DNA of 64,000 bases from Mactromeris polynyma (lineage: Eukaryota; Mollusca; Bivalvia; Venerida; Mactridae). The notes beneath the pieces were generated by a model. The model worked only from the letters and a program-made list of their open reading frames with translations, had not been told where the DNA came from and ran no database searches. A program made the position numbers and the translations under genes. Positions 24,321 to 37,508 of this stretch are shown here, in pieces (position 1 is the first letter of the stretch; each line of letters begins with the position of its first letter). The stretch covers positions 14,963,385-15,027,384 of the forward strand of contig JASFXZ010000010.1 of assembly GCA_032209605.1 (NCBI GenBank), written 5' to 3'.

Positions 24321-27300
24321 AACTTTTTGTTTGGTATTTGTTATTTTTACCTTTAAATATCAGTTTGACTGGGAGGGGACAAACATTACAAGTTAATGAA
24401 AAGTCTGGACCCTAAAACATGAAGAAACACAAATTTACAACTTAAAATGTTTTTATTTCACATAATCAGTTGCAATTTATATATGTGAAAATATATCAAA
24501 TCAACTACATGTATATTATATCTGCATGTTGAGGGAACATAATATTATTTTTCTAAACTAAAATAATTGTCTTATGTCAGCATTTAAGCTAGTATTTGGA
24601 CGGACATTACTTTATAAATTTGTAATATTTCTTCATTACATGTATTTCAATTGCATTGGGGGTTTACAATTTATGTACGTATAGAAATTAGTAATATATC
24701 TGGTTTTAAATCCTAAATTATTTAGTAAATATCACACCTACGAGTATGTTGATTTGTTAAATAAATAAACCTATTTCTAACATTCAACACAAGTCTGATC
24801 ATTTATTTTTTATAAATGGTCATTTAGTTAAAGGCTATAAAAATAATTTACATTTCTCAACGTTGCTGTATATATGTGTCGGATGGTGACAGCAAAAACG
24901 GATTGGATGCGTACTGGACTCCTACTGGGCCAGACTGTGAAATGCTGATTACGGGGCTGGATAAGATTTATATCTAGATAGTGCACACATGCGACATTAT
25001 TGTTTATTGCATAACATTATATAATTTGTCCAACCTATGTACAAGCCTTGTGTCTTCCTCTGTTTCTATTTTATCATCATATCTCTACAGTATGATTTCT
25101 GGAATTTGTAGAAATATATGTTGCAGGATTTGAAGATTTGAGAAATAATCCTGATATTCTAATGTCCATCCCTTTTTGTGTAATGTCCATCTCCACACAA
25201 AATAAAGGTCGTTTATGTACACAAACATAACTATACCTAAACTTGATGACTAAAACGACTTTCATTCACACTAAATAACATTATACATAAGGGGACGGAC
25301 ATTACAGATAACGTTTCATATTTTTTTGGGGGTAAATACTTCCCCTGTAAACCCGCAATAAACTGCAAACATGGACTTACATGGAATAATAATGATCACA
25401 TGTAAATGTATTGCATAATAATTGGTTCGAAATTTATCTGATATAAAGGACATTCTAATATAAAATGAAATTCGTCTTCTAAAACATTACATAGTTGACA
25501 TTTTCTTTCTGATCGTGGTATATAGCATTCAATGTTTATTCCATCTTCCCGTTTAAATTTCCAGTCTATGGCTTGATACTCTTAATCTAGTCAAAGCAGA
25601 TCTATATCACGGACCTATATAGGTCCGTGTCTATATTAAGTAATATTTATTTTGTCAAGATATGGTTTAAAGTCGAAATATCAAATAATGAGGAAAAATC
25701 CGATAAAATACTATCTACATCAGCCCGTTATAGTTCTGTTCGACGCCATATTGGACATGGCTTGTCTAACGTGGTTACAGCGAGAACCTGTTACTAAGGG
25801 GGGCGTGGCTACGAAGCGTCTGCAGAAAGGTCAATTATCAGTCGGTGATCATCGGAAAATTTACGATCACTTACGGAAACTACCGACAGACAGATCGTCT
25901 GCTGACCAGTAGCCCCATCGATATCGAATTGCATCGGCTGCATTTATCTGATGAGCGATATTGTTGTGTATGAAAATTATCCGTCATAATAAATATAATA
26001 AAATTAATATTTATGGTCGTACAATCTTATCAATGTCATCTCAATACTCAGCGTACAAAAACCATATAAAAATGACGCAAAATTGCAATTTTACCGATAT
26101 TTTGGTTTAAATGACGAGAAGTTTATTTTATAGAAAACACACAATTTCGATATCTGTTTGATACATTAAACAAATGTTGGAATTGGTTAAAAAGATGACA
26201 ATGTAAATAAGGTTTGCACAGTATTAAACATTTCAAAAAATTATTAGTAGATGTGTTGATCCTGCAATACTGCAAAACACTGCTTACTTGGTGGTCGACC
26301 CTTGTACAGTTGTTTTTTTTAGAATAAAATCTTTACTTTATGTTTTTTTTATAAAAAAATGATAGCGTGAATTTTTCAATAATTTTACAAAGTTATTGCA
26401 GTTACAGATGAAAGACTGTATAACGAAAAAACAGTGTACAAACCTTGCTACAATGTGTAGTTTCAAAAATATTGCTATACAGCAAATATGGCTATTTTCT
26501 ATGGCATATATCGCCTTAACAACATCACTTCATTTACTCTGGTTTCTGGTTAGTATACAGCCCTTGCTCCGTTCAGCATCATGACTTGGTTATGCAAAAG
26601 TAACTAACAGATTACATTCAAATTCAATTTACAGTCATTGGAAATATACGACCGGTTACATCTGTTCAATTTTTTAATGCAAAACAAAACGTATTGCCAA
26701 GATAACGAACACGTCAATGGTGTAGTTAATGTCATGCTATTTTTATGAAACCCCCTTTTTACTTTTATTTAGTCAGAGAACTTGAATCGATGAATATTTC
26801 ATTTCTGCTTTGATGTAGGGTCGTGTAATTAAATATCAATATATTCTCATTAGATCTGTTGAACCTAAAAATTAAAAACATATTCATTTTAAAATTAAAC
26901 ATGTCAGTGTTTCACAATGCAACAAACATGCTCCCGGCAATGCTATAATCACATTATTGTTTCGTCAACTTACATGATGGGATCTAGAACTGGTATGTAG
27001 GACATGAAATATTAACGCAGTTTAATTAAATCGCGCTATGTGCTACCATTGTGTCGCTCATTAATAAATGAGAATTTTAATTAATGTCTGCATAGTGATT
27101 TGAAAGTTGACAATAGTTAGCAATACAGTTTTGTAAATTATATTGAAAGTATTGATAAAACTGGCAACATGTTAAAAGAGATTTGTAGCAATTTGATTGG
27201 TCGCCCGAAACTGCCATGCAAGAACAAGCAAATTCTATATTTTTCTGTCGAAAAGCAAATCTTAAAGAATAATAAATTGAAGAACATGAGTATAATTCCC

Positions 27301-27970
27301 AGCATTTTCGTGTTATTTACAAACATAAATAGATTTTGGACGAGTCAATGCCATACTTACAAGAATATGTTTAAAAGTATTGGTCACCATAGCTTTGACA
27401 CACCAAGAAGAATAATACATTGTCTTGTGATCATTATGTCATAAACGTAATGAATTGTATTTAAAAAATGTTGTTTTACTGTAGTTTATTTTCAAAACCT
27501 TGGTCAGATTTGTCTAAAAAATATTAATTAAGAGTATTAAAAGTAACACATTTAATAAAATACCTATAAAACTATACCTACAATGATATATCAGGTGTTT
27601 AAAGTGACATGCCTTTTTTCTCTTCTCAGATGCCTGTATGGTAGAATCCAAACACCCAAATTGAATCTTATTTACAAAAACGACTTTGTATTTGATATTG
27701 ACGTCGTTCTAAACCGAAAGTAACCAGTCAGTTGATAGAACAATGTACATCATAATTTGATGTCATTTAAATGAGGCGAGCATTTCATACATTGGTGCCT
27801 AGGAAAAGGTTTATATATTTCAATCCGAAATGCTTATAGTATGTTTAAAATATTTGGTATGTAAAATAACGTCCACCGTTTATTGATACTTTGAATCTTG
27901 ATATGTTTAGATGTATGTTAACTCCTCCCTTCCCCATTTGAAGTTCTTTCACTTGATGTGATGTTTGTGT
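24321..27970. other. Long AT-rich spacer
   Basis: Only weak items. A frame at 24878-24976 reads SDGDSKNGLDAYWTPTGPDC then ends, with no splice borders seen. A 22-bp palindrome lies at 25608-25629. A GC-richer open frame at 25652-25912 (ends ..HRKIYDHLRKLPTDRSSADQ) is unrecognised. Short frames at 26396-26584 and 27169-27444 lack any recognised domain. Confidence 0.3.
25608..25629. other. Perfect 22-bp palindrome
   Basis: CACGGACCTAT followed by its exact inverse ATAGGTCCGTG. It could be a junction of two inverted element ends or a protein site. No flanking element is recognised. Confidence 0.7.
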
Positions 27971-30683
27971 TGTTTTCTCCCACCTTTCAGTATGTTGTTG
28001 CTGGAGTTCCTGGTTTGTTCCGTGGTGTGTTCCATCCATCAGTATAACCCCCTTGTTATCCCAGTATGTTTTCTCCCACCTTACAGTATGTTGTTGCTGG
28101 AGTTCCTGGTTTGTTCCGTGGTGTGTTCCATCCATCAGTATAACCCCCTTGTTATCCCAGTATGTTTTCTCCCACCTTACAGTATGTTGTTGCTGGAGTT
28201 CCTGGTTTGTTCCGTGGTGTGTTCCATCCATCAGTATAACCCCCCTATTATCCCAGTATGTTTTCTCCCACCTTACAGTATGTTGTTGCTGGAGTTCCTG
28301 GTTTGTTCCGTGGTGTGTTCCATCCATCAGTATAACCCCCCTGTTATCCCAGTATGTTTTCTCCCACCTTACAGTATGTTGTTGCTGGAGTTCCGGGTTT
28401 GTTCCGTGTTGTGTTCCATCCATCAGTATAACCCCCTTGTTGTCCCAGTATGTTTTCTCCCACCTTTCAGTATGTTGTTGCTGGAGTTCCTGGTTAGTTC
28501 CGTGGTGTGTTCCATCCATCAGTATAACCCCCTTGTTGTCCCAGTATGTTTTCTCCCACCTTTCAGTATGTTGTTGCTGGAGTTCCTGGTTAGTTCCGTG
28601 TTGTGTTCCATCCATCAGTATTACCCCCTTGTTGTCCCAGTATGTTTTCTTCCACCTTTCAGTATGTTGTTGCTGGAGTTCCTGGTTTGTTCCGTGGTGT
28701 GTTCCATCCATCAGTATAACCCCCTTGTTGTCCCAGTATGTTTTCTCCCACCTTTCAGTATGTTGTTGCTGGAGTTCCGGGTTTGTTCCGTGGTGTGTTC
28801 CATCCATCAGTATAACCCTCTTGTTGTCCCAGTATGTTTTCTCCCACCTTTCAGTATCTTGTTGCTGGAGTTCCGGGTTTGTTCCGTGGTGTGTTCCATC
28901 CATCAGTATAACCCCCCTGTTATCCCAGTATGTTTTCTCCCACCTTACAGTATGTTGTTGCTGGAGTTCCTGGTTAGTTCCGTGTTGTGTTCCATCCATC
29001 AGTATTACCCCCTTGTTGTCCCAGTATGTTTTCTTCCACCTTTCAGTATGTTGTTGCTGGAGTTCCTGGTTTGTTCCGTGGTGTGTTCCATCCTTCAGTA
29101 TAACCCCCTTGTTGTCCCAGTATGTTTTCTCCCACCTTTCAGTATGTTGTTGCTGGAGTTCCTGGTTAGTTCCGTGTTGTGTTCCATCCATCAGTATTAC
29201 CCCCTTGTTGTCCCAGTATGTTTTCTTCCACCTTTCAGTATGTTGTTGCTGGAGTTCCTGGTTAGTTCCGTGGTGTGTTCCATCCATCAGTATAACCCCC
29301 TTGTTGTCCCAGTATGTTTTCTCCCACCTTACAGTATGTTGTTGCTGGAGTTCCTGGTTAGTTCCGTGTTGTGTTCCATCCATCAGTATAACCCCCTTGT
29401 TGTCCCAGTATGTTTTCTCCCACCTTACAGTATGTTGTTGCTGGAGTTCCTGGTTAGTTCCGTGTTGTGTTCCATCCATCAGTATAACCCCCTTGTTGTC
29501 CAAGTATGTTTTCTCCCACCTTACAGTATGTTGTTGCTGGAGTTCCTGGTTAGTTCCGTGTTGTGTTCCATCCATCAGTATAACCCCCTTGTTGTCCCAG
29601 TATGTTTTCTCCCACCTTACAGTATGTTGTTGCTGGAGTTCCTGGTTAGTTCCGTGTTGTGTTCCATCCATCAGTATTACCCCCTTGTTGTCCCAGTATG
29701 TTTTCTCCCGCCTTTCAGTATGTTGTTGCTGGAGTTCCTGGTTAGTTCCGTGGTGTGTTCCATCCATCAGTATAACCCCCTTGTTGTCCCAGTATGTTTT
29801 CTCCCACCTTACAGTATGTTGTTGCTGGAGTTCCTGGTTAGTTCCGTGGTGTGTTCCATCCATCAGTATAACCCCCTTGTTATCCCAGTATGTTTTCTCC
29901 CACCTTACAGTATGTTGTTGCTGGAGTTCCTGGTTAGTTCCGTGTTGTGTTCCATCCATCAGTATAACCCTCTTGTTGTCCCAGTATGTTTTCTCCCGCC
30001 TTTCAGTATGTTGTTGCTGGAGTTCCTGGTTAGTTCCGTGTTGTGTTCCATCCATCAGTATAACCCTCTTGTTGTCCCAGTATGTTTTCTCCCACCTTAC
30101 AGTATGTTGTTGCTGGAGTTCCTGGTTAGTTCCGTGGTGTGTTCCATCCATCAGTATAACCCCCTTGTTGTCCCAGTATGTTTTCTTCCACCTTTCAGTA
30201 TGTTGTTGCTGGAGTTCCTGGTTAGTTCCGTGTTGTGTTCCATCCATCAGTATAACCCTCTTGTTGTCCCAGTATGTTTTCTCCCGCCTTTCAGTATGTT
30301 GTTGCTGGAGTTCCGGGTTAGTTCCGTGTTGTGTTCCATCCATCAGTATTACCCCCTTGTTGTCCCAGTATGTTTTCTTCCACCTTTCAGTATGTTGTTG
30401 CTGGAGTTCCTGGTTAGTTCCGTGTTGTGTTCCATCCATCAGTATAACCCTCTTGTTGTCCCAGTATGTTTTCTCCCGCCTTTCAGTATGTTGTTGCTGG
30501 AGTTCCTGGTTAGTTCCGTGTTGTGTTCCATCCATCAGTATTACCCCCTTGTTGTCCCAGTATGTTTTCTCCCGCCTTTCAGTATGTTGTTGCTGGAGTT
30601 CCGGGTTTGTTCCGTGTTGTGTTCCATCCATCAGTATAACACCCTTGTTGTCCCAGTATGTTTTCTCCCGCCCTTCAGTATGC
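27971..30683. repeat. 96-bp minisatellite, about 28 copies
   Basis: Unit includes GTATGTTGTTGCTGGAGTTC, CGTGGTGTGTTCCATCCATC, AGTATAACCCCCTTGTTGTC and CCAGTATGTTTTCTCCCACC. No frame-changing indel occurs in about 2.7 kb. Since 96 is divisible by 3, three very long frames are open (a 928-codon minus frame of 32-residue repeats starting MDGTQHGTNQELQQQHTER, and plus frames of 913 and 879 codons). Variants mostly alter amino acids in every frame (Q/H, P/Q, E/V, R/W), so I read it as non-coding. The unit resembles the LINE 3' region at 60711-60790 and 61343-61435. Confidence 0.95.
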
Positions 30684-30821
30684 TATTGTTAATGATATTT
30701 ACTTAAAACCAATGTTTTGATATAAGAAATTTATACTAAAACACAATTTGACAATATTACTCATGTTTGAATCATTTATTTATTATTAACTTTTACGACT
30801 GACAAATTTACTTAAGAATTG

Positions 30822-32811
30822 ACTCACGTATATTTGTTCTCTTTAGCTTGTTTGCCTGGTAGATACTCACGTATATTTGTTCTCTTTAGCTTGTTTGCCT
30901 GGTAGATACTCACGTATATTTGTTCTCTTTAGCTTGTTTGCCTGGTAGATACTCACGTATATTTTTTTCTCTTTAGCTTGTTTGCCTGGTAGATACTCAC
31001 GCATATTTGTTCTCTTTAGCTTGTTTGCCTGGTAGATACTCACGTATAGTTTTTCTCTTTAGCTTGTTTGCCTGGTAGATACTCACGTATAGTTTTTCTC
31101 TTTAGCTTGTTTGCCTGGTAGATACTCACGTATATTTGTTCTCTTTAGCTTGTTTGCCTGGTAGATACTCACGTATATTTGTTCTCTTTAGCTTGTTTGC
31201 CTGGTAGATACTCACGTATATTTTTTTCTCTTTAGCTTGTTTGCCTGGTAGATACTCACGCATATTTGTTCTCTTTAGCTTGTTTGCCTGGTAGATACTC
31301 ACGTATAGTTTTTCTCTTTAGCTTGTTTGCCTGGTAGATACTCACGTATAGTTTTTCTCTTTAGCTTGTTTGCCTGGTAGATACTCACGTATATTTGTTC
31401 TCTTTAGCTTGTTTGCCTGGTAGATACTCACGTATATTTGTTCTCTTTAGCTTGTTTGCCTGGTAGATACTCACGTATATTTGTTCTCTTTAGCTTGTTT
31501 GCCTGGTAGATACTCACGTATATTTGTTATCTTTAGCTTGTTTGCCTGGTAGATACTCACGTATAGTTTTTCTCTTTAGCTTGTTTGCCTGGTAAATACT
31601 CACGTATATTTTTTCTCTTTAGCTTGTTTGCCTGGTAGATACTCACGTATATTTGTTCTCTTTAGCTTGTTTGCCTGGTAGATACTCACGTATATTTGTT
31701 CTCTTTAGCTTGTTTGCCTGGTAGATACTCACGTATATTTTTTTCTCTTTAGCTTGTTTGCCTGGTAAATACTCACGTATAGTTTTTCTCTTTAGCTTGT
31801 TTGCCTGGTAGATACTCACGTATATTTGTTCTCTTTAGCTTGTTTGCCTGGTAGATACTCACGTATAGTTTTTCTCTTTAGCTTGTTTGCCTGGTAAATA
31901 CTCACGTATAGTTTTTCTCTTTAGCTTGTTTGCCTGGTAGATACTCACGTATATTTTTTCTCTTTAGCTTGTTTGCCTGGTAGATACTCACGTATAGTTT
32001 TTCTCTTTAGCTTGTTTGCCTGGTAGATACTCACGTATAGTTTTTCTCTTTAGCTTGTTTGCCTGGTAAATACTCACGTATAGTTTTTCTCTTTAGCTTG
32101 TTTGCCTGGTAGATACTCACGTATAGTTTTTCTCTTTAGCTTGTTTGCCTGGTAGATACTCACGTATAGTTTTTCTCTTTAGCTTGTTTGCCTGGTAAAT
32201 ACTCACGTATAGTTTTTCTCTTTAGCTTGTTTGCCTGGTAAATACTCACGTATAGTTTTTCTCTTTAGCTTGTTTGCCTGGTAGATACTCACGTATAGTT
32301 TTTCTCTTTAGCTTGTTTGCCTGGTAAATACTCACGTATAGTTTTTCTCTTTAGCTTGTTTGCCTGGTAGATACTCACGCATATTTGTTCTCTTTAGCTT
32401 GTTTGCCTGGTAGATACTCACGTATATTTTTTTCTCTTTAGCTTGTTTGCCTGGTAAATACTCACGTATATTTTTTCTCTTTAGCTTGTTTGCCTGGTAA
32501 ATACTCACGTATATTTTTTCTCTTTAGCTTGTTTGCCTGGTAGATACTCACGTATATTTTTTTCTCTTTAGCTTGTTTGCCTGGTAGATACTCACGTATA
32601 TTTTTTTCTCTTTAGCTTGTTTGCCTGGTAAATACTCACGTATATTTTTTCTCTTTAGCTTGTTTGCCTGGTAGATACTCACGTATAGTTTTTCTCTTTA
32701 GCTTGTTTGCCTGGTAGATACTCACGTATATTTTTTTCTCTTTAGCTTGTTTGCCTGGTAAATACTCACGTATATTTTTTCTCTTTAGCTTGTTTGCCTG
32801 GTAGATACTCA
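30822..32811. repeat. 43-bp minisatellite, about 46 copies
   Basis: Unit contains TTTAGCTTGTTTGCCTGGTA and GATACTCACGTATA, then a variable T-rich stretch (ATTTGTTCTC, AGTTTTTCTC, ATTTTTTTCTC), giving 43-44 bp. A six-unit order of variants is repeated at about 30870-31128 and 31129-31388, a higher-order repeat of about 259 bp. A minus-strand frame entering from 32926 is a read-through. Confidence 0.97.
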
Positions 32812-35800
32812 TGATTAGTTTTATATTAACGGCAGAACAAATACCTATTTTTTTCGCGCGGAAGTCAAAACTTCCAGACCTTCCGATTGCACGTGCTGAA
32901 ACAATTGATAAGTATATTTGATGCATTTACTGACTTCTTACTTAAGTATTTACGTGAACTCACGGCGTTTCATTAGCCTTCTTAAGAAATTCTTTGCTAC
33001 AAACACCGTTTCTTAAATCAATCGAACATTTAAGATAAGAAAAGAGTTAGGAAAAGAATGTTAATGAAACGGGACCCTCATTTCTCTTTTTGTCATTCCC
33101 GACACTTTTCTCGTAGAATGGTTTGTTGGGAAACTATTTCTGTTTTACTTGTATTGTGAAATATATTATACTTGACCCTTACACACTGGATCGTAAAGTT
33201 GCAACCATAAAACTTCCGTTACTTATATATATACATAGCTGGAATTAATGGTAGGGAAGAACACTGATACAACTCATTTGTTGAATATGTTTTATACATA
33301 CGTAAGATATAAATGCACATATTAACGCAGTTCATACACAAGCATAGGGAACGTTGACTATTTCTGGTTTTCATAGCGCAAAGTCGTCATGCAATGTAAC
33401 CATTTGTTTGCTCTTGTCGTGACTGGTACTTTCAACATTGTCGCTCTCATATCAACATTTGAATTATCACTTTTATTTTCCATTATCCAAAACAAGCGTG
33501 GCAGAATGCACGCATTTCAAGCACCACCAATGTGTCATACAGCTAGATGTTTTTAATGTAACATATTGAAATTAACTTATACCCATCAGTCAGATGAAAT
33601 CTGCGTGACGTTGCCAACGTTTTTGTCAACTAAACATGAAAACCCAGGAAGACGATCGCACAAGACATCATTACTTTGAGAAATGATGGAGATTTCCTTA
33701 TATTTTACACAGCTTTTCTATACACTTTGACCACACCTCCAGCGTATCCGATATTCTTTGCGCCCAATATAAAGGCGGAGATGCCTGAACAAATCGGGTA
33801 AATTCTAAAGAACTAAGCTTTGCGCGGGATCGAGGTTTATCGGATGAAAGTAACAAAATTGATAAAGTGAAATAGCTGTATTTAAATCACATGAGAGCAT
33901 AAACTCAACACTATTGGAAACAGACAATTGTTAGCGACAGGACGTTAGTGTAGCCATCGGAAACAGGTACGCTTATTTTTGAAAAAACTTATAGAAGTAG
34001 TAACAGTTTGACTATTATTTAGCATCAACCGCTACTATAATTATACTAATATTACTCATCAGAAATTTATGAAACAAAATATTTTGTTCAGATCAGACTA
34101 AAAATAAAATAAGCCGGGAAGTCAATAACTGAGAATATACTTAATGGTGTTTATTTTCGGGTTTCAATAAATTTTCAGAGTAATAATCACTGTTAATTCA
34201 CGAAATTAAATATTACAAATATTGTCAAATATAAAACTGTGCTTATCGTAGCTTGAAACATTTTCATTGCTAGTTTACGGAGCTTGATTTGTTTTCTTTC
34301 TGTCAGTTAAATGTCACTTTGTTAAGGTTATTTTAGTAGTAATTTTACAGAGATTTATAAAAATGAACGAAAACTTTGGGTAACCATTAACTTACAATGA
34401 GATAGCTGGTGTTGTTTGAAAATTTAATTTATCTTTTAATATATTTAGACATTTACAAATATTAATCAAATACGCTTAGAATTGTTTTGAAACGTCGTGT
34501 TTTTTTATATAAAGCCAACTGGCTTATCCGATTTTAATGAACTACTAATGAAATAATGTTGTGTCCATTTTCTTCGCAAATCTTTATCATTAGAAAACAT
34601 CAATGAACATACAACTGTTATCTTAGGTGTATTCTGCCGTGAATCTTAATAATTACAATTATCATAAGATTTATAATATGTGTGGTCTTTGTAATGAATT
34701 TGGCGACGATAAATTATAATTTATGCTTTATAATTATTTTTAATTATGTTTCTTGTAACGTCTTAACGACTTTCTTGGCTAAAACAATTTCTGTAGAAGT
34801 CTGCGCATCCCTTTCTGACATCGTTCGCAAAATGTGTAAAAGACATTACCGAGGCGAAGTCGTATGAATTTGCTAACGCAATATAAACCAATTAGCGCTC
34901 ATCTCGTGATGGGCTTTTGTGGATATTTTGGGTCGGTCAGACATTATGTTGTAACTTAATTACGTCATCTCCATGACAACACAGATAATGCATTTAATGA
35001 ATTAACACTTTGGGTAAATTACGCCATAGTCTTTTAAGTCTTTGAGAATGACTTTTATGTTTAGAATGTAAAATACTAATGTAAGTTCTCATTTTTTTGC
35101 AAACCTGTTCGCGAAACTCAAATATGGGTTATACCTTAACAATGTCTAAACCTATCTATCGAAACGATGTGTTCAATTACAGATAGAGAAAGCACAATTA
35201 ATGCCTTGAAGTTTAAAACTTTCGTTCAATAGACTGGCTTTCAAAGTGATAAACAACATTGCAGCGATTGCATTTTGAGTAAGATATCGGGTCTGTTTCG
35301 GCTAAACTATTTCTTTTCCGAGAAAAACGCAATAAAGATGACGTCATGTTTTCACATTAACTGCACCCATTTCAGTAACAAATATATGATTCAGTGCCGA
35401 GCAAAAGCAAAACAATTATCAGAAAAAATTGATACGGCCCTTTTTCTTAAGGAAAAGAATAATAAACATATATTTGTAAAATATTTCATTTGTATTGTAT
35501 CTGAAAACATATTTGTGTATTAAATTTGTTTTAGTCTTGATAACCATATTTAAAGTGCTGTATTCCCTGAAAAAAAAACGCTATTTTGCAAAACAATTTG
35601 TTATGTAGTGACTTTCAAATATCCCTGCTTTCAGAAATGTTTATAACTCAATTTCGCCCAGATTTTTGGCCAAAAATCTCAGAGAATGACACAACTATAT
35701 CTCTTTATCGTTGACCAGAATTTCGGATTCTCGATCTCTGTTTGACTCTTGAATATTAAAAATGAGCTTTATAATATTTAAGTTTTCATTTATGCTCTAC

Positions 35801-35961
35801 GGGCATGTATTTCTCCTAGTGCTTAACTTAAATAGAATTTAACGAAACAGCATCAGTATTGGTCTAAAGTTGCGCGTTTGTAATTTGAGATAAGTATGAG
35901 TGCACTATACACGGAATCTGTAAGTATGTTGCTGGTGTTGCGTGTGACATTGTTCCAACGA
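32812..35961. other. AT-rich spacer
   Basis: No array or element end. Small open frames at 34682-34867 and 35275-35523 have no recognised features. Confidence 0.4.
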
Positions 35962-36296
35962 ATAGATAGTTCCCACATTTACAATATTTACCTCCATTGT
36001 CCTGAATAGTCAGCCATATTGATAGGCAAATTTTCTTTATATAGTTTATAGGGAATATAATGTAAATGATGATAAAAAATCAGATGTATAATGATGACTT
36101 TTTCATTATGCTCATGTGGGCAGATGGCTCGGAAAGTTGACAAAAAATGGTTGTCACATGCAAATTCTCTTGATATTGTCTCAATTATCACATATTTGGG
36201 AATTTACTCCTATAAGTGCTTATCAGTTTTGCCTATCAACATGGCTGATGAGTATGAAAAAGGTAGGTAACTATTGTCGTTGTGGGAACTATCTAT
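35962..36296. mobile_element. MITE with long inverted repeats (family B), 335 bp
   Basis: The left end ATAGATAGTTCCCACA.. and right end ..TGTGGGAACTATCTAT are inverted. The arms also share CAGCCATATTGATAGGCAAA against TTTGCCTATCAACATGGCTG, about 66 bp imperfect per arm. A related partial copy in the opposite orientation is at 38615-38785. Open frames inside on both strands are consequences of the palindrome. Confidence 0.7.
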
Positions 36297-36313
36297 AGAC
36301 AAAACCGAACTCT

Positions 36314-36453
36314 ATTTCGGCGAAGCCGTAATAACATGGCTTTGCTATTTGCATATCAGCGTTGTGTAAACCAATCAAATACGTTCACCTCTAAACATAA
36401 TTCTCATCAGCAGAACAGCGTTTGTGATATTGACGCGGATTAGTTAAATTTTG
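36314..36453 (-). mobile_element. Family A dispersed repeat, partial
   Basis: CGGCGAAGCCG..ACATGG..TTGCTATTTGCATATCAGCG followed by TTGTGTAAACCAATCAAATA and ..GACGCGGATTAGTTAA. This is the reverse orientation of the copy at 37233-37508. The remainder of the element is missing. Confidence 0.6.
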
Positions 36454-37232
36454 GTAAGGCCTGAATATTTGTTTACCAAACCTAAAAACAATATCATGTT
36501 TATTGCAATGGTGTTATGTTTGCAACGAACACATTTTAATCACAATAAAGGCGTTATTCTTATTTTTGTAAACATGACAATGTTGTATGAAAATCAGATG
36601 AACATAATATTGTATGCCTTAACAACTGCGTCTGAAAGTAGCTCTATAGTATATTTCAAGATTTATCTAGTGAGTAGTGCTGTTAGTCAACCCCATGGGA
36701 AATTGCCCGGCTTTAGAATAAAGAAGACTAGATTTTATGTACCAGTCACGGACATTTATATTGTTTTAATCTGACAAATCCATATGTAACAAGTTAATTA
36801 ACATGAATGTGTGATTTCACTACTTATACAATGAGTACTGGTGAACTATATATTGAAACAGACTATACTGTCATTTTATGACTCAGTGCACTACAGAGTT
36901 ATTTTTATCCAATCTCATACGCAGTGATCTCCCCTAGCAAGTATCGGAGTTGTAATCAAGAAACCAGCAATCGTAACATCATTTTATATGGTGTACACAA
37001 AATCTAACATTCAGTTTGCACAAATGTGCTTGCTTCAAATTGCGCCGACCATCTTTTTTAAAAGATAATTTTTGTTTCATCTGCTTTTGGTATGTTTTTT
37101 TAATATTAAAGCTAAAATATATTATGTGGAGACGTATACCTCACTTATTCATGCTGTCCAAAATCAAATAAAATGAATCCTAGATACGACTCAAACACTG
37201 ACCAAACGTCTTATTATTGTCAATAATGAAGA
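36454..37232. other. AT-rich spacer
   Basis: An open frame at 36451-36774 has no recognised domain. Nothing else is seen. Confidence 0.35.
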
Positions 37233-37508
37233 CAACAAGAAATATCTTGAAAAAGAGGCTCGGCGCAATTTGAAGGTTAAGATTGCTGGTCACTCCAGAT
37301 CCAAAATGGATTTCGGTAATTTCACCGTAATTCAGTCGACTTCGGTAAGGTAACGTAACCTTAATCGAAAAGTTAACCAATCCGCGTCCAGGTTTCAAAC
37401 GTTGTTCGGTTGAAGAGAAATTGCCTTGGTGGTTAACGTAAGATTTGAATGGTTTACACAACACCGATATGCAAATAGCAAAACCATGTTAGTACGCCTG
37501 TGCCGAAA
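37233..37508 (+). mobile_element. Family A dispersed repeat
   Basis: Starts AACAAGAAATATCTTGAAAA, has CTCGGCGCAATTTGAAGGTT, GGTCACTCCAGATCC, GTTAACCAATCCGCGTC, and ends ATGTTAGTACGCCTGTGCCG. Short inverted ends (TCGGCGCA / TGCGCCGA in better copies) fit a non-autonomous DNA element. The octamer ATGCAAAT is present at 37469-37476. Other copies are at 36314, 40864, 52880, 57560 and 61565. Confidence 0.7.

Noticed and set aside
27845..30631. 928-codon minus-strand repeat protein
   Set aside because: The frame follows from a stop-free 96-bp unit. Two plus-strand frames are equally long, and substitutions change amino acids freely. Kept only as a finding to test.
35988..36298. Two opposite-strand open frames
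   Set aside because: Both are inside the family B MITE palindrome.
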